A stretch of DNA of 64,000 nt, taken from contig NZ_OY781981.1 of NCBI RefSeq assembly GCF_963677565.1, positions 1,116,001 through 1,180,000 on the forward strand, given 5' to 3'. The position numbers were made by a program, and so were the translations under genes. Positions 1 through 9,129 of this stretch are shown piece after piece; position 1 is the first letter of the stretch; each line of letters begins with the position of its first letter. Under the pieces are notes generated by a model. It did no database searches. It was not told where the DNA came from and worked only from the letters and a program-made list of their open reading frames with translations. Source of the stretch: an uncultured Draconibacterium sp. GTDB taxonomy: Bacteria > Bacteroidota > Bacteroidia > Bacteroidales > Prolixibacteraceae.

Positions 1-930
1 CGAAATATCGAGGCCGGTGGTCAGCATCATTTCCATGTGGTACCAGGTTTCGTACATTTCGCGGCCATAAATTCCTTTTAATGTTAATCCTTTAAAAATG
101 AGCTTGCTCCAGTTAATTTGAGTGCGTTCAGGCAGCAAACCAAGCAAACTTATCTTTCCGCCGTTGTACATGTGGTTTACCATGTCGTTAAAGGCAACCG
201 GCGAACCCGAACATTCCAAACCAATATCAAAACCACTTACCATATGATGTACTTCCATGGCTTCTTTAATGCTTTCTTTGGTAGGATCGATAACACGCGT
301 AGCACCCATTTTTCGGGCCAGATCGCGGCGGTATTTACTTAAATCGGTGCCGATGATATTGCGGGCTCCGGCAAATTTACAAATGGCAGCTGCCATGGCT
401 CCAATTGGCCCGCCAATTCCGGTAATTAATACATCTTCGCCCAACAAAGGGAAAGATAGAGCAGTGTGTGTGGCATTGCCCAGCGGATCCATAATAGCCA
501 TCATTTCATCCGAAATTCGGGGATCGATGTGCAACACGTTTTTTGCCGGAACAGAAATATATTCAGCAAAACCACCGTCGCGGTTTACACCAATTCCAAT
601 GGTGTTATCGCAAATGTGTTGGCGACCGCGCCTGCAGTTTCGGCAGAAACCACATGAAATATGGCCTTCCACAGTAACTCGTTCACCTACTTTTACTCGG
701 TCAACCTCCGAGCCAACTTCTACCACGGTTCCCATGTATTCGTGGCCAATAGTCACCGGTGTTTTAATAGTTTGTTGCGCCCATTCGTCCCATTTGTAAA
801 TATGCAAATCGGTGCCACAAATGGCTGCTTTCTGAACTTTTAAGAGAATATCATTGGGTCTTACCTGTGGCATTGGTACGTCTTCCATCCAAATGCCTTT
901 CTCAGGTTTACTTTTTACAATTGCCTTCAT
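1..930 (-). CDS. tdh: L-threonine 3-dehydrogenase, 3' end cut by window edge
   Basis: Oxidises L-threonine to 2-amino-3-ketobutyrate with NAD in the cytoplasm. The reading frame is open from the ATG at 930 to the left edge, giving about 310 of the roughly 340 residues expected. Visible family marks, in order, are the catalytic zinc region with CGTDLHIYKWDEW, a GHE motif, the four-cysteine structural zinc loop (CGFCRNC followed by C), NTIGIGVNRDGGFAEY, and a Rossmann region with GGPIGAMAAA. This medium-chain zinc dehydrogenase pattern is specific enough to name Tdh over a generic alcohol dehydrogenase. The C-terminal 30 or so residues lie outside the window. The gene stands alone behind its own promoter-like sequence. 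Confidence 0.9.
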   Translation of the reverse strand, partial: MKAIVKSKPEKGIWMEDVPMPQVRPNDILLKVQKAAICGTDLHIYKWDEWAQQTIKTPVTIGHEYMGTVVEVGSEVDRVKVGERVTVEGHISCGFCRNCRRGRQHICDNTIGIGVNRDGGFAEYISVPAKNVLHIDPRISDEMMAIMDPLGNATHTALSFPLLGEDVLITGIGGPIGAMAAAICKFAGARNIIGTDLSKYRRDLARKMGATRVIDPTKESIKEAMEVHHMVSGFDIGLECSGSPVAFNDMVNHMYNGGKISLLGLLPERTQINWSKLIFKGLTLKGIYGREMYETWYHMEMMLTTGLDIS

Positions 931-970
931 TAATATTAAGCTTGTCAGTTATTACAGGTGCAAGTTAAGA

Positions 971-978
971 CAAAAATA
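971..978 (-). promoter_or_regulatory. Candidate -7 element of the tdh promoter
   Basis: On the minus strand this reads TATTTTTG, a full match to the Bacteroidota -7 consensus TAnnTTTG, 41 bases before the tdh start codon. No clean TTTG was found at the -33 position, only TTTAC-like sequence. Confidence 0.4.
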
Positions 979-1020
979 TCGTCGAAAATCTAAGTAAAGT
1001 CAGTTTTGAAAATTCTTAGC

Positions 1021-2253
1021 TTAACTGATATTTGAAGGGGTCAATTGTTTTTTCGACATGAATTTAACGGGGTACCAAGAGGCAATAAAACCGATAACGA
1101 GAACAGCTAAAAAAGCCAGAATGATGTCGGTAAAAATGATGTGAACCGGGTAGGCCGAAATAACAAACGAACCTCCTGCCCCCGGTAATTTAACCAGCTC
1201 GAAAGTGATTTGTAGCCAGCAAACAAACACGCCCAAAATGGTGCCTAAAACACCTCCTGCCAAAGAAATTAACCAGCCTTCGAAAAGAAAAATATGGTTA
1301 ATATTTTTTACCGGAAGTCCCATGCTGCTCAGAATTGATATGTCCTCTTTTTTATCGATGTACAGCATCGTGAGGTTGCCGATCATATTTCCGGAAGCCA
1401 GCAACAAAATAAAAACAAGGATAAAATAAACAGCCCATTTTTCCGACTTCATGGTTTTAAAAACCAGGTCGTGTTGCTGTTCTTTGTTTTTCACGTGGAA
1501 CCCTGCTCCCAGAATTTGCTCCAGTTTATCTTGAATATCATCAACGTCGGCTCCATCGGAAACGGCCAGTTCAATAGCTGATATGTCGTTTTCACTCTCA
1601 AAAAGTTTGGCCGCAAATTCTTTCGATACCAGCATGTATTTAGCATCCACATCTTCGAGAACGGCAAAAACTGCCGACGGGTAAAGATAGTCGTGGTTAA
1701 ATGCCCGCGATGGATTTAACGAAACCTGTTTACCTTTTTTAGGCACATAAATATGCAGCGGATCGAGAAACGAAACACCTACGCCCAGGTTATTTGCAAT
1801 ACCACGGCCTACAACAGCATAATTGATACCGTCTTTTTCAAGATAGTACTTGCCTTCAATTAACAGTTTGTCGATATTTGTGTAATCAGGATAATTATCC
1901 GGAACACCCTTCACCGTAGCCGGAAATTGTCTTTTTCCATAACGAAGCATCGCTACTTCTTCAATAATTTCAGCATATGAAACTACGTCAGGCAAAGATT
2001 TAATTTGATCAATATCAATGGTTTGCGGGTCGAACATTTTTCCTTCAACCGACGTAATTTTTATGTCCGGATCAAAGTCGCTGTAAAACATTCCAATAAG
2101 GTCGGTAAAACCATTTAACACCGAAACGATGATGATGATTGCCATGGTACCCACCACAATTCCTGCCATCGAAATCCATGATATTATGTTAATAATATTC
2201 TGTTTCTTTTTCGAGAACAGGTAACGTTTTGCTATGAAAAATGGTAAGTTCAA
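1021..2253 (-). CDS. FtsX-like ABC transporter permease (LolC/LolE-type)
   Basis: A 410-residue inner-membrane protein with the layout of the MacB/FtsX permease family. It has one N-terminal transmembrane segment (about residues 22-46), a large extracytoplasmic MacB_PCD-type domain (about 47-265), and three C-terminal transmembrane segments (about 272-296, 324-348, 373-397). The N-terminus FIAKRYLFSKKKQNIINIIS is typical of LolC/LolE-like permeases that extract lipoproteins with an ATPase partner; no ATPase gene is adjacent. It follows rbfA by 38 bp on the same strand, a pairing that suggests one transcript. LolC/E against a generic FtsX-family permease cannot be settled here. Confidence 0.85.
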   Translation of the reverse strand: MNLPFFIAKRYLFSKKKQNIINIISWISMAGIVVGTMAIIIIVSVLNGFTDLIGMFYSDFDPDIKITSVEGKMFDPQTIDIDQIKSLPDVVSYAEIIEEVAMLRYGKRQFPATVKGVPDNYPDYTNIDKLLIEGKYYLEKDGINYAVVGRGIANNLGVGVSFLDPLHIYVPKKGKQVSLNPSRAFNHDYLYPSAVFAVLEDVDAKYMLVSKEFAAKLFESENDISAIELAVSDGADVDDIQDKLEQILGAGFHVKNKEQQHDLVFKTMKSEKWAVYFILVFILLLASGNMIGNLTMLYIDKKEDISILSSMGLPVKNINHIFLFEGWLISLAGGVLGTILGVFVCWLQITFELVKLPGAGGSFVISAYPVHIIFTDIILAFLAVLVIGFIASWYPVKFMSKKQLTPSNIS

Positions 2254-2291
2254 ACGCTATTGTTTTGTTTGAAAACGAAAAGTTTCGGAAA

Positions 2292-2636
2292 CTATTTTTT
2301 CAGCAGCTGATCAATATTGTCGATATAATCCAAACTGTCGTCGATATAAAATTCCAGATCGGGAATAACGCGCAGGATTTTTCCTGTTTTTCGGCCCAAT
2401 TCGCCACGCAATTGCTTGCCCGAAAGTTTAATTTCCTGCAAAATATCGGCAGCAAATTCCGAGGGAAAAATACTTAAGTGAATACGTGCAATTCCGAGAT
2501 CTTTTGTTACCCGTACGTTTGTTACGCTGATGAGTTTGCCCGGGAATCGTTCTTTATTTACTTTTAAAAGAATATCGGCCATTTCGCGTTGAATGAGCCT
2601 GGAGATTTTATTCTGTCTTGTGCTGTATTGTTCCAT
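2292..2636 (-). CDS. rbfA: 30S ribosome-binding factor A
   Basis: A 114-residue protein of the RbfA family, a single KH-like domain that binds the immature 30S subunit and helps 16S rRNA 5' end maturation and cold adaptation. Family signs are the N-terminal RQNKISRLIQREMADIL helix, the central strand ISVTNVRVTKDLGIARIHLS, and the C-terminal IPDLEFYIDDSLDYIDNIDQ segment. Length is normal. It heads a two-gene unit with the downstream permease. Confidence 0.93.
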   Translation of the reverse strand: MEQYSTRQNKISRLIQREMADILLKVNKERFPGKLISVTNVRVTKDLGIARIHLSIFPSEFAADILQEIKLSGKQLRGELGRKTGKILRVIPDLEFYIDDSLDYIDNIDQLLKK

Positions 2637-2655
2637 TGTTACTGATTATAAGCCA

Positions 2656-2663
2656 CAAAATTA
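2656..2663 (-). promoter_or_regulatory. Candidate -7 element of the rbfA promoter
   Basis: The minus strand reads TAATTTTG, matching TAnnTTTG, 19 bases before the rbfA ATG. The -33 region is weak, so this is a candidate only. Confidence 0.4.
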
Positions 2664-2691
2664 CGCAAAAACCTTGGAATAAGGGCAGAAA

Positions 2692-4212
2692 TCAGTTAAA
2701 CAGCGATTCTTTAAAGGCATTTCGAAGACTTTCGTTGGGTTTAATAATGTTGTAGTTTTCCCAGAAATGTTCATCGTAGGTGCCCAACACTTCAACGAAA
2801 ATATCATTCCGATTGAAACGTTCCTCTTTATCAAATCGTTTTAATTCAGTTGGTTTGATGTTGGTTATCAAAAGGTCGGATACGCTGTGAAACTCCGAAT
2901 TTATACGATCTCTTTTGCTGCGAACTTTAAATTTTACCGATGCTTTTGCCGAAGCCAAATGCCATTTTCCCTGGTACTGGCGGTAGTTAACCTGGTAATG
3001 TACGTAGGTAGGTCGTGCTTTAACTTTACGAGGTTTCTTTTTAATCATTATCTCCTCGGCCTGTTTTAATCCCATTTTATTTAAATGATAATTGGCGTGT
3101 ACCAGCGCAAATGTTTCACGATGAACATACATTTCGCCTTCAAAAGGAGGGTAAAAGTCATCGCTCTGTGGTTGAAATCTGACTACGTAAACAGGTTGGT
3201 TTTCGTACCAAATTACATCGCTTATCTGGTACGAATACAGGTTTTCGTATTCCGGATTAATAAATGTTTCAACTGTTTTAACGGCATCCAGTTCGGTAAT
3301 GGTAAAAGGGCCTCCCATTAATTTAAAGTTCAGCCATTTAAACGGTTGAACATCACGACTCTTCCGACCTTTTATTAAGCGGACCAAATCGCCCCGGGTA
3401 GTTCCAACGTAAGGAGCTTTTAATATTTCCATCACAGCCTCAGAAACACTAATATAATTATTGTCCTGTTCAACAGTTTCGCGATAAAATGCATCCATCA
3501 GTTTTGTTGAAGGCGTATAATTTTTGGAATAATTTGCCCGCATATTTCTCAGAAGCCTTTCGGTAGTAATAGCTGTAACTTTTACTTCTTTTATTTTTAT
3601 TGAAGTCGTCTCCAGAATAAACAGATCTTCATCAAGTAACTGATAAGCCGGCAAACGTTTTTGCTCGTATCCCATACATGAAATTACAATCGTGTCGCGG
3701 ATTGTTGAGGGATGCACTTTTATTAGAAACTCGCCATCGGTATTACTGATTGTGCCTATAGGTTTATTGAGAATTGAAACCGAAGCATATGGAATGGCTT
3801 TTCCTTTTCGACTTTCGATTAAGCGGCCCGACAGAAAAAAGTATTTAACTGGCGTCGTGTCGCGTGTAGCAACCTGTTCGTTTTCAACAGATTTCTGTGT
3901 AATGATAATCTGGTTTTGACGTTCGTTAAAACGATAACTTGCGGTGTCGAGCAATTCATTAAGAACTGTGTAAAGCGACTTGTTTTGTGCTGATATATTT
4001 GCTTTCTCTGCAGGATCAATTATTGTGGCATCGTAAGAAAAAAATACGTTAGCCTGCCAACTGATCTGTTCCAAAATAAAATCGATTGTCTGACCGGTCT
4101 GATGTATACTTACACGACGCTCGAAAACAGAGCCATCCTGTTGCTGGCCTTTTGTAGTAAAAGAAAGCAACAGGATGGTAATTAATATGATCAGCTGTTT
4201 TACCGGCTTCAT
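2692..4212 (-). CDS. STN plus carboxypeptidase-regulatory-like domain protein
   Basis: A 506-residue exported protein with a signal peptide (residues 1-22). It has an STN-type domain (about 30-110, starting SIHQTGQTIDFILEQISWQA) and a CarboxypepD_reg-like beta-sandwich (about 127-205, with IPYASVSILNKPIGTISNTD). An unassigned basic C-terminal region of about 290 residues follows. There is no TonB plug or barrel, so it is not a TonB-dependent receptor even though it has the two N-terminal modules of one. Its ATG shares one base with the stop of the upstream gene (TAATG at 4210-4214), so the two are translationally coupled. It is the last gene of the sigma/FecR operon. The STN domain may interact with FecR; that is inference from TonB-receptor systems. 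Confidence 0.8.
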   Translation of the reverse strand: MKPVKQLIILITILLLSFTTKGQQQDGSVFERRVSIHQTGQTIDFILEQISWQANVFFSYDATIIDPAEKANISAQNKSLYTVLNELLDTASYRFNERQNQIIITQKSVENEQVATRDTTPVKYFFLSGRLIESRKGKAIPYASVSILNKPIGTISNTDGEFLIKVHPSTIRDTIVISCMGYEQKRLPAYQLLDEDLFILETTSIKIKEVKVTAITTERLLRNMRANYSKNYTPSTKLMDAFYRETVEQDNNYISVSEAVMEILKAPYVGTTRGDLVRLIKGRKSRDVQPFKWLNFKLMGGPFTITELDAVKTVETFINPEYENLYSYQISDVIWYENQPVYVVRFQPQSDDFYPPFEGEMYVHRETFALVHANYHLNKMGLKQAEEIMIKKKPRKVKARPTYVHYQVNYRQYQGKWHLASAKASVKFKVRSKRDRINSEFHSVSDLLITNIKPTELKRFDKEERFNRNDIFVEVLGTYDEHFWENYNIIKPNESLRNAFKESLFN

Positions 4213-5780
4213 TAAAACATCTTTTTCAACTCAAAAGAAGTTTTGAATTCTTCTCCGTCTCGTAACACTTTTAAGCGTATTTTTTTGTTTTCGCGGCTTT
4301 GAAGCAACAAATTAATATCGTTTAATTCCATTGAGCGATGCCCACTACTGTTTATTGATAATATCTGGTCGTTTGTTTGCAAACCGGCCAAATCAGCAGG
4401 TGAGTTTTCGCGAATGTTGGCAATGGTGAAAATCGGTAATCCGGGCATTGGATTGGTTACTTCCATTCCACTCATATTGTAATTAAAGTCTTCTTTAATT
4501 TTATTGTTCGGACGCAAGGTTAATCTACTGTTTCGGTAATCGATAGTAACATAAAACCTACGTAGTATTTCAGCTCCGATTGTTCCGTTTCTGTCGTTTT
4601 GCGAAATAAGGCTATCAATTAAATGCGAATTTGGAAAGGCCACAATTGGCTTTGTTAACAGAACTGGTCCAACCCAAATGGCATCAATACGTCCCTTTGT
4701 TCCGTAAAGGTCGCCGTTTAAACCGCGGCCAAGGAATGTTTCAACATGCTGTTGTGGCAAACTAATCCGTTCGTCCGAATTTTCTGATAACCACAATGCG
4801 TCGCTGGCACCGGTGTCAACCAACAGTTTAACAGGAACTTCTTTCATTTCGTCGGTTACAATTGTTGTGCGAACAAATGGTTTGTTACCGTCAAAATGCA
4901 AAGGCATAATAATATCTTTATTCCTGTCGCGATATTTATAATATTCCGGTTTGTACAACGTGAGTTTCTCATTCACATAATCAACCTTTACCACATAATC
5001 TTTAAACAGGTTAAAGCCAATTAATCCGTGAACAGGAATACCTAACATATGCGAAATCTGGAAGTTTTCGTCGATAATCATTTGTACTTCCTGGTTACGC
5101 GCTGTTAATCCGTCAATTTGCATCATGTTGTTTCCCGAGCGGTAAGCTGTCAGCGATTCACCTTCGCCAAGTCCCTTTACTTCAACTGGCATCATGTAAT
5201 TCAAATTCAGCTTATTAATAAACGGTAATTCGGTAATTATCGGGTATCGAACTCCTGTATCAAGAATGAAATTCAGTGTATCGGAATTATTAATCGTAAC
5301 CGGAATAATAATTAGGTTACTTGCTGATTTGAACTTGATTGTAATTCGTTTGTCGCGAGGATTGTCGAACAGAAAACCCCGATTATTACTGGCAAATTGC
5401 TGCGTGGTATTTTCGTATTCCATACTTTTATCGATTGGAACATAATCGCGCACTACCAGCAGGTTGTCTTCAATTTCAAATAGCAGATAGAAATCTTTCA
5501 TCAGTTTGTCGAGCACATATTTTATGGGCTTATTCGAAACGTTTAAACTGATTTTTTTATCGGCAACTATTTCAGCGTTGTATGAGTAATCAATGTCAAG
5601 ATACTTACAGATTTTTTCAATAACATCTGAAAGTGGCTCATCTTCAGCATAAATAGTTATGTTTTGATCGAGTGCCTGACTCTTTGTCTCCTGGGCAAAA
5701 CTGGTGTTAGGTACCACTAACAAAGCCAGCAAGGCCATTAGGACGATAAGTTTTATTTTATTCCATTTTATTGGTTTCAT
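4212..5780 (-). CDS. STN domain, double retropepsin-like aspartyl protease and PDZ protein
   Basis: A 522-residue exported protein with a signal peptide (1-29) and an STN domain (about 38-113, NITIYAEDEPLSDVIEKICK). Two retropepsin-like halves follow, with DTG at D174 and DTGAS at D322, each trailed by the hydrophobic G-hh-G-x-x segment typical of aspartyl proteases (LIGFNLF, TIGAEILRR). A PDZ domain lies at about 445-520 (ENSPADLAGLQTNDQILSIN). Two DTG motifs in one chain could form a full active site, as in pepsin. Aspartyl protease-PDZ proteins are common in Bacteroidota; an STN domain in front is unusual. It lies between fecR and the second STN protein in one operon. The substrate is unknown. 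Confidence 0.8.
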   Translation of the reverse strand: MKPIKWNKIKLIVLMALLALLVVPNTSFAQETKSQALDQNITIYAEDEPLSDVIEKICKYLDIDYSYNAEIVADKKISLNVSNKPIKYVLDKLMKDFYLLFEIEDNLLVVRDYVPIDKSMEYENTTQQFASNNRGFLFDNPRDKRITIKFKSASNLIIIPVTINNSDTLNFILDTGVRYPIITELPFINKLNLNYMMPVEVKGLGEGESLTAYRSGNNMMQIDGLTARNQEVQMIIDENFQISHMLGIPVHGLIGFNLFKDYVVKVDYVNEKLTLYKPEYYKYRDRNKDIIMPLHFDGNKPFVRTTIVTDEMKEVPVKLLVDTGASDALWLSENSDERISLPQQHVETFLGRGLNGDLYGTKGRIDAIWVGPVLLTKPIVAFPNSHLIDSLISQNDRNGTIGAEILRRFYVTIDYRNSRLTLRPNNKIKEDFNYNMSGMEVTNPMPGLPIFTIANIRENSPADLAGLQTNDQILSINSSGHRSMELNDINLLLQSRENKKIRLKVLRDGEEFKTSFELKKMF

Positions 5781-5792
5781 GACTTTAAAGCT

Positions 5793-6845
5793 TTACTGTT
5801 TGTTTGTACGGCTCGTTAAAGTGTAATGTTTTCCGTCAACCGATAATTCCAAATCAAATGTGAGCCGAATTACATCTAAAACAAAATCTACCGGTTTTTG
5901 ATCGAAATGACCTTCGTATAGCAGGTCGTTTAGCTCTGGTTCCATCACGTCAATATTAATGTGGTAAGCTTTTTCAAGGCATTCAACCACTTCATTTAAC
6001 GGAACAGTGTTAAAAACGAGGTCGTGTGTTTTCCACGACAGAAAATTAGGGTTGCTGTTCATCGATTTCGAGAGTTGGCTGTCGGAAACAACCAGCGTTC
6101 CTTTTTCTCCAGGTGTTAAAAATACTTCCTCATTTTCTTTTTCAGTAGTAGCGTTACTGTTGATAACCTGTACTTTACCGGTTTTAACAATAACTTCAAC
6201 GGTTTCTGCTCCCGGGTATGCACTAACGTTAAAAGAGGTACCTAAAACTTTAACTTGTGCAGAGCCGGCATTTATAACGAAAGGTTTATCAGGATTACGC
6301 TGAACATCGAAAAATGCTTCGCCAATGATGGTAACTTCGCGGGTGTCGCCTTTAAACTTTTTCGGAAACAGCAGTTTCGAATTGTTGTTTAAAGTAACCA
6401 CCGAACCATCGGGTAAAACATATTCGTTCAGCACCTGATCCTCGGCCGAGATAATTTCGCTGTAATATGCCTTGTCCGTGTTGCGGAAACCAAGGTAATA
6501 TGTAACTGAACCCAATAAAAGTGCGATAACAACTATTGCAGCATATTTGTAAAATTGTGCAATAACCTCCTTTCTTGTTTTTTGAAGCTGAATAGATCGA
6601 ACTTTAGCAGGGCTTAATTGTGCATAAACTGATTTCCAGGCTACTTCGTCATCGAATTTTTTAGCCTGGTAAAACGAATCAACTTTGTTGAGCATGTTTT
6701 TGTAGTGCTCAAATTCCTCCCGGTTTTTGTCTGATTGATTGATCCAGGTCTCCACCTCTTCATTTTCCTGTGAACTGGTTTCGTTATTCAAATACCTGGT
6801 AACCAGTTCCCAATCAAAATTTTCTATGTTCTCCATTTTTCCCAT
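5793..6845 (-). CDS. FecR-family anti-sigma factor
   Basis: A 350-residue inner-membrane protein that should hold the adjacent ECF sigma factor. It has a cytoplasmic N-terminal segment (about 1-92, NFDWELVTRYLNNETSSQEN), one transmembrane helix (about 94-115, YAAIVVIALLLGSVTYYLGF), a periplasmic FecR domain (about 130-240, with LPDGSVVTLNNNSKL and GEAFFDVQRN), and a C-terminal DUF4974-like domain (about 272-345). In characterised systems FecR is triggered by the STN domain of a TonB receptor; here the only STN domains encoded nearby are in the next two genes. It starts 34 bp after the sigma gene ends. Confidence 0.9.
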   Translation of the reverse strand: MGKMENIENFDWELVTRYLNNETSSQENEEVETWINQSDKNREEFEHYKNMLNKVDSFYQAKKFDDEVAWKSVYAQLSPAKVRSIQLQKTRKEVIAQFYKYAAIVVIALLLGSVTYYLGFRNTDKAYYSEIISAEDQVLNEYVLPDGSVVTLNNNSKLLFPKKFKGDTREVTIIGEAFFDVQRNPDKPFVINAGSAQVKVLGTSFNVSAYPGAETVEVIVKTGKVQVINSNATTEKENEEVFLTPGEKGTLVVSDSQLSKSMNSNPNFLSWKTHDLVFNTVPLNEVVECLEKAYHINIDVMEPELNDLLYEGHFDQKPVDFVLDVIRLTFDLELSVDGKHYTLTSRTNKQ

Positions 6846-6879
6846 CTCGTTTTAATGACAATACACAACTAATTTACCC

Positions 6880-7467
6880 CTAAGCATTTTTTGCCCTGCT
6901 AACAAAAAAGAAGAATAAGAAGGTATTATATTTTTTTAATTTGTCTCGTAAATATTTGATTGCCAAGCTCATTTGTGCTTCAACCGTTTTAACGGAAATA
7001 TTCAGTTTTTCAGCAATTTCACGGTATTTTAATCCTTCTTCGCGGCTGAGTCTGAATATTTCGCGGCGTTTTTCCGGCAGCTCTTCAATACTTTTGGCAA
7101 TGTCGGCAGCCAGGTCAACTTCAGTGTAATGGTCGTTAAAGTCGCTTGCTTCCGATTCGGCAATAACTGTTTGAGCGTGTTGTAATTTTATATTATTATG
7201 TTTAATCTGATTTAGGCAAAGGTTTTTAACCGAACGGAACAGGTAGTTTTTCAGTGATGATTCCACAGAAATAGCACTTCTTCGCTCCCAGAATTTCACA
7301 AAGAAGTCTTGTACAATCTCTTCGGCTGCCACATCGTCTTCTACTATCTTGGTGGCGAAATTACACAGGTAGCCATAATACATTTTAAAAAGCTTTTCAA
7401 ATGCTTTGGTATCTCCCTGCTGAATTTTTTCGTAAAGTTCGTTTTCTTCGAATGAGTTCATGTACAA
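6880..7467 (-). CDS. ECF RNA polymerase sigma factor
   Basis: A 195-residue sigma-70 factor of the extracytoplasmic-function type. Region 2 (about 20-90) has KMYYGYLCNFATKIVEDDVA and DFFVKFWERR. Region 4 (about 130-185) has the helix-turn-helix EEGLKYREIAEKLNISVKTV. The pattern matches the Bacteroidota expansion family paired with FecR. It is the first gene of the operon with FecR and the two STN proteins, so autoregulation is likely, but no consensus promoter was recognised upstream. The tail FLFFFFVSRAKNA after region 4 is slightly odd. The start could be Met1 or Met3. Confidence 0.92.
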   Translation of the reverse strand: MYMNSFEENELYEKIQQGDTKAFEKLFKMYYGYLCNFATKIVEDDVAAEEIVQDFFVKFWERRSAISVESSLKNYLFRSVKNLCLNQIKHNNIKLQHAQTVIAESEASDFNDHYTEVDLAADIAKSIEELPEKRREIFRLSREEGLKYREIAEKLNISVKTVEAQMSLAIKYLRDKLKKYNTFLFFFFVSRAKNA

Positions 7468-7549
7468 TTAGTTCTAACGGTAGATGCTAAGGTATGAAAA
7501 AGAAATACTTTGCAAAAGATTGAAATTATGTTTAAGAAATTTATGTCAT

Positions 7550-7579
7550 TTTGAGAAATCGATTAAGCTGCTATTTTTG
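7550..7579 (+). promoter_or_regulatory. Promoter of the MFS transporter gene
   Basis: TTTTG ends at 7553 and TATTTTTG (TAnnTTTG) spans 7572-7579, with 18 bases between. This fits the Bacteroidota -33/-7 promoter. The expected start of transcription is near 7587, giving a very short leader before the ATG at 7600. Confidence 0.65.
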
Positions 7580-7599
7580 CGGACATTAATCGACTAAAA

Positions 7600-8982
7600 A
7601 TGACAAAAGAAAAAACTGAAACCTGGAAATTCCCAAAGGCATTTTGGGTGGCTAATACGGTTGAATTATTTGAACGTGCGGCCTACTACGGATTATTTAT
7701 TGCACTAACACTTTACCTGTCGCGTATTATTGGCTTTAACGATATTGAAGCTGCAACAATTGCAGGTACGTTTTCGGCCATTTTATACTTTTTACCAACC
7801 TTTGCCGGTGCATATGCCGATAAAATAGGCTTCCGGAAATCGTTGTTACTGGCCTTCGGATTACTTACGGTTGGGTACGCCGGATTGGGTGTAATCCCTA
7901 CTATGTTCGAGTCGGCCGGATTGGTTGAATACGGCGATAAAACGGTGTTTAATGGCCTCGATACATCTTTTGCGCGTTACGCAGTAGTGCCGGTTATGGC
8001 GCTGATTATTCTGGGTGGATCGTTCATAAAATCGGTAATTACCGGAACGGTGGCTAAAGAAACCACCAAAGAAAACCGCGCCCGTGGTTACAGTATTTTT
8101 TATGCCATGGTAAATATTGGTGCCTTCTCGGGTAAAACCATTGTAAAACCATTGCGCGAAGCTATGGGTAACGAAGGGCTGATCTGGATCAGTTACTTTT
8201 CGGCTGTTATGACCCTGCTGGGTTTTATTGTTGTTTTCTTTTTGTATAAGAGTAAGGAGACAGCTGGAGAAGGAAAAACCCTCGGTGATCTTTGGGATGG
8301 ATTTATTCGCGTACTAACCAATTTCCGTTTATTGGTGCTTATTTTAATCATTACAGGCTTTTGGATGGTGCAACACCAAATGTACGCAACCATGCCAAAA
8401 TACGTACTCCGTTTGGCCGGAGAAGGAGCTTCTCCGTCGTGGTATGCCAATGTTAATCCGCTGGTAGTATTTACTACGGTTGGTTTGGTAACGCATTTTA
8501 TGCGAAAACGTTCGGCACTGTTCAGTATGACTGTGGGAATGTTTATTATGCCTGTTTCAGCGTTGTTTATGGCCGCCGGTAATATGATGCCCGAAGGAAA
8601 CATCATAGGAATGCACCCGGTTGCATTTATGATGGTTGTTGGTATTGCTTTCCAGGGATTTGCAGAAACTTTTATCTCACCGCGTTTTCTCGAGTATTTC
8701 TCGTTACAGGCGCCAAAAGGAGAAGAAGGGCTGTACCTTGGATTTAGCCATTTACACTCGTTTATATCATCGATACTTGGTTTTGTAATGTCGGGCTTTT
8801 TATTGGACAAATATTGCCCGGATCCACGTTTGTTCGACACACACGAAGAATGGGCAGCAGCAGCCAGTAATGCGCATTACATCTGGTTTTTCTTTGTAGG
8901 TATTGCCATGGTTTCGGCAGTGGCATTGATCATTTACGGGCTGGTAGTTCGTAAACTGGATAAAAAGAAAGAAGTAGCTTAA
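7600..8982 (+). CDS. MFS transporter, POT/PTR-like
   Basis: A 460-residue inner-membrane transporter with about 12 hydrophobic helices. The first helix carries NTVELFERAAYYGLF, which resembles the ExxERFxYYG signature of proton-coupled oligopeptide transporters. YADKIGFRKSLLLAFG is the MFS loop 2-3 motif, and GFAETFISPRFLEYF lies in the second half. The substrate is likely a small peptide or similar solute, but it cannot be fixed from sequence. It stands alone, diverging from the sigma operon, with its own promoter and a clear terminator. Confidence 0.82.
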   Translation: MTKEKTETWKFPKAFWVANTVELFERAAYYGLFIALTLYLSRIIGFNDIEAATIAGTFSAILYFLPTFAGAYADKIGFRKSLLLAFGLLTVGYAGLGVIPTMFESAGLVEYGDKTVFNGLDTSFARYAVVPVMALIILGGSFIKSVITGTVAKETTKENRARGYSIFYAMVNIGAFSGKTIVKPLREAMGNEGLIWISYFSAVMTLLGFIVVFFLYKSKETAGEGKTLGDLWDGFIRVLTNFRLLVLILIITGFWMVQHQMYATMPKYVLRLAGEGASPSWYANVNPLVVFTTVGLVTHFMRKRSALFSMTVGMFIMPVSALFMAAGNMMPEGNIIGMHPVAFMMVVGIAFQGFAETFISPRFLEYFSLQAPKGEEGLYLGFSHLHSFISSILGFVMSGFLLDKYCPDPRLFDTHEEWAAAASNAHYIWFFFVGIAMVSAVALIIYGLVVRKLDKKKEVA

Positions 8983-9006
8983 ACACAGCTGCTTATTAAA
9001 ATAGAA

Positions 9007-9043
9007 AATACCTCTTTGTAATTGGGCAAAGGGGTATTTTTTT
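9007..9043 (+). terminator. Intrinsic terminator of the MFS transporter gene
   Basis: A 12-bp stem (9007-9018 with 9027-9038, one G-T pair) has an 8-base loop and is followed by a run of seven T. It lies 25 bases after the stop codon. Confidence 0.85.
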
Positions 9044-9071
9044 ATTGAAAAGAAATCTTTTTCTACAGATC

Positions 9072-9102
9072 TTTGGGAATTCCGCTGAAATAGTTACTTT
9101 TG
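9072..9102 (+). promoter_or_regulatory. Promoter of the tRNA-Leu gene
   Basis: TTTG at 9072-9075, a 19-base spacer and TACTTTTG at 9095-9102 match the TTTG-N19-TAnnTTTG promoter. The predicted transcription start is about 20 bases before the mature tRNA. Confidence 0.75.
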
Positions 9103-9129
9103 CACACCAATTTTCCACAAAGGAAGTTT

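Noticed and set aside
257..799. A 180-codon plus-strand frame over the threonine dehydrogenase gene
   Set aside because: The minus-strand frame gives a clear Tdh with zinc and Rossmann motifs; the plus-strand frame is its shadow.
8193..8840. A 215-codon open frame on the minus strand inside the MFS transporter gene
   Set aside because: It is antisense to a well-supported POT-like protein, has no family features and is an effect of codon use on the coding strand.
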